A stretch of 64,000 nucleotides of DNA, taken from the NCBI RefSeq assembly GCF_029543085.1, contig NZ_CP119967.1, positions 5,048,501-5,112,500 of the forward strand, read 5' to 3'. This DNA is from Pseudomonas sp. A34-9 (GTDB lineage: Bacteria; Pseudomonadota; Gammaproteobacteria; Pseudomonadales; Pseudomonadaceae). Each line of letters begins with the position of its first letter. Within the stretch, counting starts at the first letter, position 1. The translations under genes and the position numbers were made by a program. Positions 17,587 to 28,500 of the stretch are shown one piece after another. The notes under the pieces are model-generated. The model did no database searches. It was not told the origin of the DNA and saw only the letters and a list, made by a program, of their open reading frames with translations.

Positions 17587-20500
17587 GTTGGCTGACTCCT
17601 TCAGAAGGTTTGCTCAGCGCGGCATTCTCAGCCGCGGTGACCAGGTCTTCGACTTTTTGGGTGAAGGTCGGCTCGCCAGACTTGGCGGTGTAGCGGATGC
17701 GCACAATGATGTCGGTCAACGAGTCGAGCATGGCAGCCTGCGGCTGTTTTGCCGGCCACGGGAAATTCAGTTTCCAGTGAGAGACTGCGCCGGTGTTTTC
17801 AAACGGGTTGAGCAGCCCCTCATCGGGTTTCATGGCGCTCAGACCGTTGTCGGCCAGCCCCACCGACAAGGCGATTTGCTGAGCGCTGCGCAGGTTGATC
17901 ACCACATCCGATGGTGCGATACCCTTTGGATTGTGCATGTACTGCACCGACTGCGCGGTGGGCCGGGTCGCCGTCATGCTGCTGATCTGGAGCAAGGTCG
18001 ACCGGACATCTTCGTAGGGTCCGGTGAGTACCGGCAGATCGACTTCCACCGAACTGATCTGCCGGCAGAAGTGGCCCGGATGATCACGATCGAACAGCAA
18101 CTGGGTCAGTCTGAACTCCAGCACGCCCGTGTCTTTCAGTTGCTGCAATGCATCTGTCCAGTCCGCAATGCCGACCTGACGGTCAACCTCGTCGTCGAAC
18201 AACTGCCGCAGGGAGACGGTTTTTATCAGCTCCAGCCGGCGCTCCCGGCGCTGCAGGTATTCACGCTCCATACGCAGCAGATGCCCGCGCAGTTGTTCCC
18301 CGGCGGTCAGACCATGGCGATGATCGAGCCAGACCTGGGGTAACGGGATCTGTGCATCATAATCGCCGGTTTCAGCCGCCAGCGAAGCCTGAGCGCTGAG
18401 GCACAGGCTGATGACAGCATCGTAGGCCTGATAATGCAGCGCCTTGAGCTGGCCGAGCATCCAGCCGAACAACTCGGCGTTGGTCGCGCGTTTTTTCAGG
18501 AAGTTGTAAACCGCCAATGCCTGAGCGTTGGCCCTGAGGGTTTGCGCCAGGCTGGATCGGGCCGCCGTGACCGCGTGCCCCTGGGCAACGATCTGCGCAT
18601 CGATGGCCAGCACCTCGGCCAGCGCCTGATCGCGTTGCAACGCCCATTCGTTGCGACGGCGACGGTAGCCTTCGGTGGTCGCCTGTCTGTCGGCGTCGAT
18701 TTGCAGCAGGGACGAGGCGACTTCCAGACCGAAAACCACCGCATCCGCCGCTTTTTCCAGGCGATGCCCACCATTGGAAAAGCCGAAAATATTCGGTAGC
18801 GAAGCCAGTACCGCCCCCGCCGGCTTGATCGACTTGGCCACCAGGGCGTACGTCTTGGACTGCTGCAGGCTCTCCATGACCTCATATTCAATGGCCGAAA
18901 CGTTTTCGTTGTAGCGCGTTGCGTAAGCATCGGCCCGCTCTTGCGCCACTGCCCGGCTTTGCTGCAGCGCCGTGACATTGGCCTCCAACTGGGCAATGGA
19001 CTGCTCCTGCACCGTTTCGGCGTAGCGGCCCAGTTCCACCAAATGGTTTTGCTGCAATTCTTCCTGCTCGGCGCGATCGCGTCGCTCCAGCAAACCAAGC
19101 AACTGACTGCCGTAATCCTGCAAGGCCTGCACGGCGCGCAACGCGACTTCGAAGGTCACGCGCCAGCGGAACGCATTGACCACCAGGCGCCCGCCCATCG
19201 GTCTTGGTCCGGCCACGCCACCGGCCGCCAGGTCACGCAACAATTGATTGGGATCGGTCGGTGGGCTGAACAGCAAAATATCCATCGGTTGACCGTCGAG
19301 GGTGAGATTGTTGCGCAGGTTATGCATCCGTTGCTCAGGCGCAGCAAACAGGTCCAGCAACGACTGATTGATCGGGATTTCGAAAGGCTCGCACGTCAGC
19401 AGTCCGAGCATGGGCGGGGTATCGGAAGCGGAGGGGTAATCCGCCAGGCTGAAATCCAGCGACTGCTCAAATGCTTCCAGCCCTGGCCGCGCCCCGCTCT
19501 TGTCCAAAAGATTCTTGACTGTGTCGGTTTGCCAACGGGTGCTGGTGTTTGCCGTGGGTGCCTTGCCCATCAGAAATCCGGCCTGGACATAGCACAACTT
19601 GGCCGCCACCAGACTGTCGCGGGTCAGTTGCCGGTAGTACCAGTCGCCCCAGGCCATCAGGTTTTTCACATAGTCGGTGAACACCAGAATCTGCAAATGC
19701 CAGGGGGCCGCGTAGCCAATCGCATCCGGGTCCGTGGGGTTCTGGGTTTCACAGCCGGGGTTGCCCTGGAGAGTGTCCAAGGGCCGGCAACGCCAGTACG
19801 CCGGTTTTGAATCGGGATTGACGGGCACCTCATCAGGGTCGGCGGGGGCCTGTGGATCGAACAGATAATGCAGCCAGTTCTGTGCCTCGCGAAAGCGTTC
19901 TTCATCACGCAAGCGCGTGGCCATCAAATGTGGCAGATGAAAAAACAGCTCCCAGAAAAACAGGCCGTTGGCACCGTCAAAGGCACCATTGGTTTCCTCG
20001 AATTGCGCGCCAGGTGGCAACGGCTGCGGCGGCGGTTCGCGCAAAAACTGGGAGTCCCAGTCCAGCACGTCATCCACGGAATCATTCGCGCGCTGCGCCA
20101 GTTCCGGGCCAAACAAAGAGTTGAGCCTGACGTATTTCAAGGCCAGTTCGGCCTGGTTGAAAGAAAGGAACTGCGCGGCATCAACGGTATTTTTGTGCAG
20201 GGTCGGCGGGGTGAAGTCCATGAGGTCGACAATCGTCAGGTCAAACGCTTTGACGCCAATTCCTTCATTTGTGGAGGAGAATGAAAAGGTGGTCGGCTTC
20301 GGCCATGCCCCTTTACTTCGTTTGAAGAAACCCGGTTCGGTAACCCCCCCCCCCGCCTTGGCAAAATCACCTTCTATTGTTTTATCCGCCGCTGAAGGAT
20401 TGAGCATTTCCAGTTTCATGGAAACCACGCCACCCCCCATACTCCCTGGCCGGCAGACCCCCTGCACCATCAGTGTATCGTCGTCACCTGCGCGCAACGC

Positions 20501-21679
20501 CACGACGTTCAGCTCCAGATACGGGGTCATGGAACCCGCTGTGGTGACGTGGGAAACGACCGTCACCTGACTGCTCAGCGGATGCTGTACCGTTTCATTG
20601 CTGACGAAGCGTTGTTGCAGCGCCAGATCCAGCCAGGCCCCACTGTCCAGGGTGTCACGGCGCATCAGCACGTCATACACCGCAGCCTCCCTCAGATCAG
20701 GTTCGCCGGAGGTAGCGACAAACTTGCCCGTCAGCAAAATCCCCAGCTTGCCCTTGGGGTCCAGGTAATCGGTGCGCACACTGGCAATCAGCCGGGTACC
20801 CGGCAAAAGGTTGTGATCATGCTCCGAACTGCGCAAACACAGCGGAGCTGACCATTCGCCGTTCTGCCGCATGAATGCCAGATTGATGTCGAGCTTATAG
20901 GGGACGAATTCGCCCGTAGTTTTACTGTCGACCCGGACACGCCATTCGGCCCACACCAGACACAGCCGGCCATTCCAGACCACCGGACGTATGTCCAGCA
21001 CCGGGTTGCCGGCCTGGATGTCCACGGCCTGCCACTCACTCCAGGCCGCCGGATTGACCGCGACACTCGCGGTGTTGAGTTCAATCCCGGCCTTGCGCCA
21101 GTAGTACTGGAACGGCTGCACCCGCTGCCGCCCGACAAAGTAATAATCAGCTTTGGCTGGCGTCGTGCCGTCCATATAGCAGCTGAGCACATCCAGATCG
21201 CAGGTCTTTTCGAATGACTGCAGATAGTCCTGCAGCGCCGCCTGTACGGAATCGTCGCTCAAACGCGCCTGGTTGAGGTTGTTTTCCAGGTTTTTGAACA
21301 GGCTGGTCTTGCGCTGACGCACGAAGGGATTGATGAAGTTTTCCGGGTAGCACGAGATCAACTGCACCGCCGCCCAGTCAGGGTAATTGTCGTAGAGCTG
21401 CCATTGGAGCAAATGTTCTTTGTCGAACTGTTGCGCCTGGAAGCCGGGTTCAAGCTTGCGATACACCGCATGAATATACTGCTGCGCACAGCTCGTCGCT
21501 TCGGCCACCCAGGAACTCTGCACCGCGTAGGTATCCAGCGGATCCATGCGCAGCAGTTCGAACAGATCTGCCGGCGTTTTCAGAAAAGAGTATTTCGCGC
21601 TGCCGACTTGTCCGATGCAGTATTCGAGCAGTGCCGAACGACGTTTTTCCAGCAGCCCGCCAATGTGACTCAGTGCCAT
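17579..21679 (-). CDS. Tc toxin A subunit, C-terminal half (TcaB/TcdA C-terminal-like)
   Basis: 1366 residues from ATG 21679, chosen for AAGGAG 7 nt upstream. The N-terminal part (KRRSALLEYCIGQV...YVQSS-type helical region) matches the ABC-toxin N region, with neuraminidase-like and receptor-binding beta regions in the middle. Residues about 850-1105 are long helices (EELQQNHLVELGRYAETVQEQ) forming the pore stalk, with a hydrophobic hinge at KPAGAVLASLPNIFGFSNGG. The C terminus (LQISSMTATRPTAQSVQY onward) fits the TcB-binding domain. TcA forms the pentameric syringe that injects the TcC toxin. An 11-G tract at about residue 443 could shift the frame. Confidence 0.9.
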   Translation of the reverse strand: MALSHIGGLLEKRRSALLEYCIGQVGSAKYSFLKTPADLFELLRMDPLDTYAVQSSWVAEATSCAQQYIHAVYRKLEPGFQAQQFDKEHLLQWQLYDNYPDWAAVQLISCYPENFINPFVRQRKTSLFKNLENNLNQARLSDDSVQAALQDYLQSFEKTCDLDVLSCYMDGTTPAKADYYFVGRQRVQPFQYYWRKAGIELNTASVAVNPAAWSEWQAVDIQAGNPVLDIRPVVWNGRLCLVWAEWRVRVDSKTTGEFVPYKLDINLAFMRQNGEWSAPLCLRSSEHDHNLLPGTRLIASVRTDYLDPKGKLGILLTGKFVATSGEPDLREAAVYDVLMRRDTLDSGAWLDLALQQRFVSNETVQHPLSSQVTVVSHVTTAGSMTPYLELNVVALRAGDDDTLMVQGVCRPGSMGGGVVSMKLEMLNPSAADKTIEGDFAKAGGGVTEPGFFKRSKGAWPKPTTFSFSSTNEGIGVKAFDLTIVDLMDFTPPTLHKNTVDAAQFLSFNQAELALKYVRLNSLFGPELAQRANDSVDDVLDWDSQFLREPPPQPLPPGAQFEETNGAFDGANGLFFWELFFHLPHLMATRLRDEERFREAQNWLHYLFDPQAPADPDEVPVNPDSKPAYWRCRPLDTLQGNPGCETQNPTDPDAIGYAAPWHLQILVFTDYVKNLMAWGDWYYRQLTRDSLVAAKLCYVQAGFLMGKAPTANTSTRWQTDTVKNLLDKSGARPGLEAFEQSLDFSLADYPSASDTPPMLGLLTCEPFEIPINQSLLDLFAAPEQRMHNLRNNLTLDGQPMDILLFSPPTDPNQLLRDLAAGGVAGPRPMGGRLVVNAFRWRVTFEVALRAVQALQDYGSQLLGLLERRDRAEQEELQQNHLVELGRYAETVQEQSIAQLEANVTALQQSRAVAQERADAYATRYNENVSAIEYEVMESLQQSKTYALVAKSIKPAGAVLASLPNIFGFSNGGHRLEKAADAVVFGLEVASSLLQIDADRQATTEGYRRRRNEWALQRDQALAEVLAIDAQIVAQGHAVTAARSSLAQTLRANAQALAVYNFLKKRATNAELFGWMLGQLKALHYQAYDAVISLCLSAQASLAAETGDYDAQIPLPQVWLDHRHGLTAGEQLRGHLLRMEREYLQRRERRLELIKTVSLRQLFDDEVDRQVGIADWTDALQQLKDTGVLEFRLTQLLFDRDHPGHFCRQISSVEVDLPVLTGPYEDVRSTLLQISSMTATRPTAQSVQYMHNPKGIAPSDVVINLRSAQQIALSVGLADNGLSAMKPDEGLLNPFENTGAVSHWKLNFPWPAKQPQAAMLDSLTDIIVRIRYTAKSGEPTFTQKVEDLVTAAENAALSKPSEGVSQHE
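20344..20354. repeat. Homopolymer tract: 11 C (11 G on the coding strand) inside the TcA gene
   Basis: The coding strand reads GCG GGG GGG GGG GTT ACC (Ala-Gly-Gly-Gly-Val-Thr), near codon 443 of 1366. Gain or loss of one G would truncate the protein before the pore-forming stalk. It is the longest homopolymer run I saw in the window. Confidence 0.9.
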
Positions 21680-21750
21680 GATCTTGCTCCTTGCGAGGGT
21701 ACCCGGGGACAAATGTGCGCCAGGCGCTACCGCTCAGCCGGTGTGTCTAC

Positions 21751-24700
21751 TCAACGGGCGAAAACGATGGGGTTGGCAAATATTCTTTCCTTATCGCCAG
21801 ACTGAGTGCGAACACTGAGAGAGAAGGTGCCTCCCGTTGAACTGGACACAAAGACCCGCGTCAGCCCCTGCTGATTGGTGAAACCCTGTGCCGGCCGGAT
21901 CGTCGCGACATCGAGTGTTGCGGGGGGGACACTCGCGGCAAACCATTCCACAATCGAGTTCTGCCCCAGGTTGCCGTAGTCGTCCTCCAGTACGGCGTAG
22001 AGTTCGACTTCCTCGCCTTTCGGCACTTCCCTCAACGGTGTTGGCGACAGCTCGGCAAGCGGGAAATGCAGTGTTGAGTAATCGGCGACGATTTCCACCG
22101 CAGGGGCGTACTCCGGTTCAAACAGGTCCAGCCAGAAGACGGGCGTGTCCCTGCCCATGACGCTGCCCGGGACAAACGTGGCCAGCAGCGTCCCGTCCAG
22201 TTCGGTCGCACCCGATTCGATGCTGCCCAGCGTGGCACGCCAGTAAACGTTGACGCCGCTGAGCGACTTCCCCTCGGCATCTTTGAGGGTCAACTTATAG
22301 GTGACTTTTTCGCCAGCCTTTCCGGCCACCACGGTGCTGCTGTCCACGACTTCGCGGGTTATCGTGACCAGCGCCTTGAGGTCGCCCGGCACCTGCACCA
22401 TTGGCGCCCGCCCACGGACCTCACCCAACTGGGCAAGCTCGGCGGCCTCGGCATAAGCTTGTTTGTCGACGGTCTCGGGCAAATTGCCGATCAGGAAAAT
22501 GGTCAACGCCTCCATTCCACTCTCGGTGGACAACTCTCGCACGCGCATCAGCAGATCAAGCTGGATGAGATTCTTCAGCACCTTTAAGTCAGTCGGATCG
22601 ATGCGACTGACGCACTCGCGTACCTCTTGCACGCTCCAGCCAAAAAAATCGGCCAGTTTGATGGCGGCAGCCTGTTGCGCAAGCCTGAGTGCATCACCCG
22701 TGACGTCGGGCAGTTCATTGACCTGGCGCAGGTAATCCAGGAGCTTGTGCTCCGGCTGTTCGCTCAAGCCGAACGCCCGGGTGAGCGTCGACAGGTAATA
22801 CAGCGTGCGCAACGACAACTCATGCTTGTTGTCCTGCGCGAGCCAGGCCCGGTAACCGTAATCCAGATAGTCCTGCAGCAGCGTGGCGCTGAGGCCCAGT
22901 GTCGATACCACCTCACTGCGGCGGCGTACCTCGGCCAGCAGATCAAGCAACGGATCGGCATTGCGATGGTGGCTGCGGCCCGGGTCCTCGGAACTTGCGC
23001 CGACTCTTTCCAGCACTTGTTGCAGCAATTGATAAACCGTAGCGTTTGCCCAGTTCAGGGTGGGTATGGCCTGCTCCACCCCGACGCCGGCATACACCGC
23101 CAGCGTCTCTTTCACCAGCGACACCTGAGCATCGCGAACCTGCAGCAGCACACTGGTCATCAGATCGATGATGTTCAGGCGCGTGAGTGGATCAATCACT
23201 CCCAAGGCACTGTCGACCGCCCACGTGATTTTTGCGCGGACAGTGTCCAGGTACTGCTCGAATGTCCCTGCCGGTGGCAATACCAGACCCTGGACGTCGA
23301 CAATCGGCTCCAGACCATCCGCCGGTGTCGCCAGGAACTCCAGCCAGTCAGCGGCCCCGGCAGACGGCACGCCCCCAGCCAGAAAAGCGCCATTGGACAC
23401 CAGCGCCGTCGGCAGCAGATTGCGGACCTGCTCGAAAAACTGCAGATCCTGCTCGGACGGTTCCAGCGCCGGTGGGCTGGCGACCGCATGTTGCAATACC
23501 CACAGCACCGCAAGCTTGCTCTGCACACACCACTGCACGCAGCTTCGCATGGCCTCGATCAGCTCCAGCGCATCCGGTGTTCCGAGCTGTATGGTAAGGA
23601 TACGAGGAACACCTGCCAGGCCTTTGACCCAGTCATCCCCGCCGAGCAACGACAGCATCAGCACACCTTCGACCGGTGTGATGTTCAACAGCCGCGGCAG
23701 TCTTACCAAGCGGCAAAACGCGGAAATGATTGCCGGACTGCGCGTCAACTGGTCGGTCAACCCCTGGGCCTTGGCCACCGTCATCGCCAGGTAGTAATAC
23801 GTCTGCAGGTCAATGGCCAGCCCGCTGCACAGTTGACTGATCGTCAAATCAACCACACCCGGCGCCGGCACAAGGTCGAACGGCTGATTGTCGAGTCTGA
23901 GGGGTTCGCGATAGCCCGCTTGAGCGTTGAAGATCTGGTCGAACTGCGAGAGCGCTTCGCCGCGGCCGTAGACCGACACATCACTGACAAACAGCGCAAA
24001 ATCCGCTGCCGTGCATTCGTAACGCTCGCGCAATGTCTGAAACAAGCCCAGTGCACGCACCACGCCGCTCGATATATTCATCTCCTCCTCGACGGGAAGC
24101 TTATTACCCAGCCTTACTGCGCGGATGGCCGAGGTCAGCAGCGCATCCACCTGGTCGAAAGGCAACCCGGTCCAGTTGGCCAGGCGCACCATCCGGTTCA
24201 TCCGGTCATAGCGATTGAAACCGGTCATGTCGGCGGGGTTGGCTGTCAATTGATGGCGAAGCACTGAATCGTCGCTAATGCGCACCGCCGGTGCGGTGTT
24301 GTCATTGATGTAGACCGATCCTGCGCGCTCGCTTTCCGGGAAGTCGGGCACCTCATCCGGGTAGGACACATTGGCCGAGCGCACCGGTGCGAAATCGCCG
24401 ATCGACAACAAGGCTTCGATCTGCGTGCTGGTCAGCTTTGTGCGTTCACCAAAAAACACCACCTGACTGAGATTTGCCTGGTTATCAATATCACTGGTAC
24501 CAAAGTTGCGATCGTAAAAATCCTTGCGATTGTCGAATTCCTCACGGGCCTCGGTCAGCAATTGCCGCTGGTAAGGGCCGAGCCGGGAAGCGTGGGCAAA
24601 ACCGTCGCCGGTTTTGGGACCTCGCGCATTGGCTTGCAAAAAGTAGGGGTAAGCCAGATCGACCCGATGCTCGAAATCCCCCACCGACAAGCCATGAATC

Positions 24701-25395
24701 TGTGCAATACCATCAATGGTCACCCAATGTTGGTAATACGGCAGACCATTGGGATAGCGAGCTTCGATCAACGCATCTTCAATCGACGCATCGTTCTCCA
24801 GTTGCGAATTCGCCGCGATGAACGCCTCCAGCACCGCGACGATGATGTCCACCGACGAGATCGACCGATACACCGCATTAAAGTCGACAGCCAGCGGTAA
24901 CAGATCCGTGCGGCGCTCATGCAACCTGTATTTTTCTTCCTGATCGCCTTGCGACTCGATACGGTCGCGGATCCAGCGCAACAACTCGATCAGATACGCC
25001 ACCGGCGACGTGATCGACTCCAGTGCATCCGGCGGACACCGCGCCGCAAAGTCGGTGCCGATCAGGTTGTGATAATTGGGACCGTCCACCATCGACAACA
25101 GGCCGTCGGCGCTACGGGTTGCAGCGCGCTTGTCACCGCGCAGGGTCTGCTCGATAAACCGGCGACGTATATACGTGGCCATGCTGTTGGCCGCGCGCAG
25201 AAATCGCTGCGCCTCCTGTGCAGTGACCCGTTGCTCCCTGACCAGGCCTTGAACGCCCTTCTCCACCAAAGGAAACACCGAGCCACCCTGCTCGAAATAA
25301 GTCTTGAGGTTCTCCAGCCCGATGTTTTGTACTTGTTGTTCCTCGCCGAACAACTGATCGATCAGTTGCAAGGCAGGACGGCGCGAATCAACCAT
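21751..25395 (-). CDS. Tc toxin A subunit, N-terminal half (TcaA/SpvA-like) with C-terminal Ig-like domains
   Basis: 1214 residues. The N-terminal about 1000 residues match the Tc 'virulence plasmid 28.1 kDa A' (VRP1) type: a helical shell with SPVAYLIELLRWI and NYHNLIGTDFAA. Residues about 1004-1214 are two Ig-like domains (LTLKDAEGKSLSGVNVYWRA; YAVLEDDYGNLGQNSIVEW), an addition I do not know from standard TcaA. Splitting of TcA into two genes is known from Photorhabdus TcaA/TcaB. AAGGA lies 7 nt before ATG 25395. First gene of the TcA operon, with 71 bp before the next gene and a dyad operator 104 bp upstream. Confidence 0.88.
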   Translation of the reverse strand: MVDSRRPALQLIDQLFGEEQQVQNIGLENLKTYFEQGGSVFPLVEKGVQGLVREQRVTAQEAQRFLRAANSMATYIRRRFIEQTLRGDKRAATRSADGLLSMVDGPNYHNLIGTDFAARCPPDALESITSPVAYLIELLRWIRDRIESQGDQEEKYRLHERRTDLLPLAVDFNAVYRSISSVDIIVAVLEAFIAANSQLENDASIEDALIEARYPNGLPYYQHWVTIDGIAQIHGLSVGDFEHRVDLAYPYFLQANARGPKTGDGFAHASRLGPYQRQLLTEAREEFDNRKDFYDRNFGTSDIDNQANLSQVVFFGERTKLTSTQIEALLSIGDFAPVRSANVSYPDEVPDFPESERAGSVYINDNTAPAVRISDDSVLRHQLTANPADMTGFNRYDRMNRMVRLANWTGLPFDQVDALLTSAIRAVRLGNKLPVEEEMNISSGVVRALGLFQTLRERYECTAADFALFVSDVSVYGRGEALSQFDQIFNAQAGYREPLRLDNQPFDLVPAPGVVDLTISQLCSGLAIDLQTYYYLAMTVAKAQGLTDQLTRSPAIISAFCRLVRLPRLLNITPVEGVLMLSLLGGDDWVKGLAGVPRILTIQLGTPDALELIEAMRSCVQWCVQSKLAVLWVLQHAVASPPALEPSEQDLQFFEQVRNLLPTALVSNGAFLAGGVPSAGAADWLEFLATPADGLEPIVDVQGLVLPPAGTFEQYLDTVRAKITWAVDSALGVIDPLTRLNIIDLMTSVLLQVRDAQVSLVKETLAVYAGVGVEQAIPTLNWANATVYQLLQQVLERVGASSEDPGRSHHRNADPLLDLLAEVRRRSEVVSTLGLSATLLQDYLDYGYRAWLAQDNKHELSLRTLYYLSTLTRAFGLSEQPEHKLLDYLRQVNELPDVTGDALRLAQQAAAIKLADFFGWSVQEVRECVSRIDPTDLKVLKNLIQLDLLMRVRELSTESGMEALTIFLIGNLPETVDKQAYAEAAELAQLGEVRGRAPMVQVPGDLKALVTITREVVDSSTVVAGKAGEKVTYKLTLKDAEGKSLSGVNVYWRATLGSIESGATELDGTLLATFVPGSVMGRDTPVFWLDLFEPEYAPAVEIVADYSTLHFPLAELSPTPLREVPKGEEVELYAVLEDDYGNLGQNSIVEWFAASVPPATLDVATIRPAQGFTNQQGLTRVFVSSSTGGTFSLSVRTQSGDKERIFANPIVFAR

Positions 25396-25498
25396 GATGT
25401 GTTCCTTGAGGCAACAAGGGGGTCCGGGCAGCCTGACGTTGTGGTCAGGCTGCGCATTCAGCAGATAGGATTGGGCGCTTCAAAACGATCACGGTCTA

Positions 25499-25514
25499 CT
25501 GTCAGATCTGACAG
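25499..25514. promoter_or_regulatory. Dyad operator site A (TcA operon)
   Basis: CTGTCAGATCTGACAG is a perfect 16-bp palindrome in the 122-bp gap between the 1065-residue Ig-repeat gene and the TcA N-terminal gene, 104 bp upstream of the latter's start. On the minus strand it continues GTAGACCG, close to the GTAGACGG flank of site C. Nearly identical sites precede the delta-60 and TcB genes. Confidence 0.7.
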
Positions 25515-25517
25515 GTT

Positions 25518-28500
25518 TTATGACCGTTCGTCGTAAGTACCGGCGTTCGAATCTGCCGCCGGTTCGACTTCGAAACGCGCACTGGTCACCCGATCGGACA
25601 TCGTCGCGCCATCCGCCCCGTCCGTGATGGTCTGCTGGAATCGGTACCAGTTGCCGGTCGCGGGCAATGCTTGTGTCGAACCGCGCCACTTTCCACCGGT
25701 GACCGGCAATGCCGACGCCCAGCGCAGATCCGGGTTCCACCAGCTCTCGACATCGCCTGTACCCGTGCGGCCCGAGCCGGCAAGCGTCACCGGATTCACC
25801 ACCCACTGGCCAGCCGCCGGCTCGTCAATGGTCGGCAGGAACGTCCCCAACACCACCGGTCGCAGTGCCTTGAGCGAAGTGAAATCAGCCAGCGATGCCA
25901 CCACCTCAAGCGTGCAGGCGCCACCCACCAGCGAACTGAAATCCTGCGTCACCACCCAGGTGCGATCGGCCTGCACGATGGTGCTTGCCTGTACCGAACG
26001 CGCAGCGACCGTCAGCGACACCGTAACGGTGTCGCCCGGCACACCGAAGCCTGCGACCACGCCATGGCCGCCAATGTGCTTGCCCTCGGTCGGGCTTTCG
26101 ACAAAGGGGGCGGCCGGGACGACGTCGTAGTGCAATGACTCGGTCTTGTCCGACGCCTGCAGCTGGCCTTTTTCATCGGTGAATGTTTGCCTGGCCCACA
26201 GGGTTTTGCTGCCCACCGGCAATGTCACCTCGCCTTCCCAACGGCCATCCCGGCCCACCGGGACATTCGTCAGCAATGGCTCGGCGACGCCCTCCAGAAA
26301 GACTTCGACATAGCCGTTGGCCATGCCGCGCCCCTCAAGCTTCGCGGTGCGTGGCAGCGTGCCGCCGGGCATTGGCTGGACGAATTCCGGGGGCAGCAAC
26401 ACCACTTTAAAAATGTGTAACTCACTGCGTTCCGACGGCCGCCCGTCAAGGGTTTGCTGCGCGTCGACGGTGTATTCCACAAACTCCAGATTGTCGAGTT
26501 CAATCGACCAGTCCCCGTCCTGCGCCAGTACTTTGGGGTCGCCAAGCGGTCGCTCGAAACGGGCATCGCGCAACTGCAGGGTCGCGCCCGCCATGCCGTC
26601 CTTGCCCTCCACGGTGACCGGGCGGCCGACTTTGGAACCCGCCTGCGGTTGGGTGATCTGCGGTTTGCGCATCGGCGCAGCGACGGTGAAGGTTCTGGAC
26701 GCCGGGGCGGATGTCTGCTGCGCCGCCGTCTGGGTCACCGTCACGGTGTGAGTAATGTCCGGGGCAAACGTCTCGGCGCGCTGAAAGGTCCAACTGCCCT
26801 CGGTCACCGTCGCCTCATGGACTGTGCCGTCATCACTGAACACCAGGTTGACCCGGGCGCCCGGCCAGCACGTGCCGCTGAACTTCGGTGAGAGGCCATC
26901 CTCGACCGGATCTTCGACCTTCGGTGCCAAGGGTGGGATATTCACCAGCACCTCGATCCAGTGCGGTGATTCATGCTCGTCCTTGAACTGCCGGAAATAC
27001 ACTTTGCGCTCGAACGTGGGGCCCCATTCGTCAATGGCCCTGCTCGACCATTGGCCGTTTTGCACCGGCGCGTCGGGGGCAATGGGCGTAACGAGGTCTG
27101 CTTCAACCAGCCTCACCGTCGCGCCGGTAAAGCCTTTGCCACTGAAGGCGGGCCGGTACTCCAGGGTGAAATTGATGCCTTCGACGTTACTCAACGCCCG
27201 TTTGACCGTGAAGGCCAACGGCAGCGAGTCGATCCAGCCATTGGCACCGTCGGCGATCTGCTGAATGACTTCTACGGTGCTGATGCCCAACGGCCAGTTT
27301 GTCGGTGCTGTCTGCCACTTGCCGTCCGTGCCTACCGAGGCATGGGGCGGGGCTGTCCCCGGCCCTTCCTTGAGGGTGAGCTGGACACGGGTCGCGAAAT
27401 GTTCGTCGAAATGACCGTCGCCGTAGAAATCCGCCGTGCTGTCGGTGGGGAAGTTGATGTTCGGCAATGCCAAGGTTGGCGGACGGATTTTGAAGGCGCG
27501 GGGTTCACTGCGTCCGGATCGGAGGTTAGCGAAAATCTGTTCGACAACGAGGCCGACGGGACCTGGCGGTAACCCGGTGACAGAGACGTTCCAGTCACCA
27601 TTGGCCTTGGTCACCGTGTCAACGCCTAATGCAACGTCACGTCCATCCTGGAATACCACTAGCCGCGACGTAAGAAATCCGTTGCTGCCCTCTAGGGTTA
27701 AGGACGGCTCCTGCACGGATAACGGTTGTGGCTTCGTTATCGTTGGAACACCTACAACATTAATATCAACAGCATTGGTATAAAGATGACCAAAAACTGG
27801 ATGGCTGACTCGGGCCGTAATCGAATTAAGCCCACTACGGGGGGCTTTCGTCATCGGCATCTGCCAAGTCGCCGCGAATCCTGCGGGGACGGGATTTCCC
27901 CACTCTTCATTGTGATTTAAATCACTGACTATCTGGATCACGGCGTCGGGGGTAGCAGTACCCTTGAAAATCAACTCTTTGGTCACCAGCGAGGACTGTT
28001 GTGGCGAAGTCATTTGTAACCGATATCCCGTCACAAACCCGGTCCGGTCAGAGGGTTTATCGCCAACCTGTTGATAGGCCTGAACCTTCAAAGACGACTG
28101 AGTTGCGGGGACCTGTGTAGACCAGCGCCCGTTGGAGGACAAGACACTCGATCCGATGGTTGTGACACCATTGCTAATAACCAGCGTGGCTCCGGCGATA
28201 CCGCCGCCGCCCGTTACAGTGAGTGTTGAACCTACATAGGTTTGAATCTGATCGATGGTAGGTGTCGAGGGTTTGGCCTGATAACCAACCTCTTTTGACC
28301 CATCCATTATAGGATCCGGTCCATCGTTAACGTCATAGGTATATTTGAAGGTAACTTTGACCCGACTATTCGATGGTACGAATACCTGGCCGCCAAGACT
28401 ATGCCACTCACCATCCTGGATAGCGGTCTTCGTCAGTTCTCTTTCCTCTATTTTTGAACCCACTATATGAAGAACTACGTCGCCCTTATTGTGACCGTTT

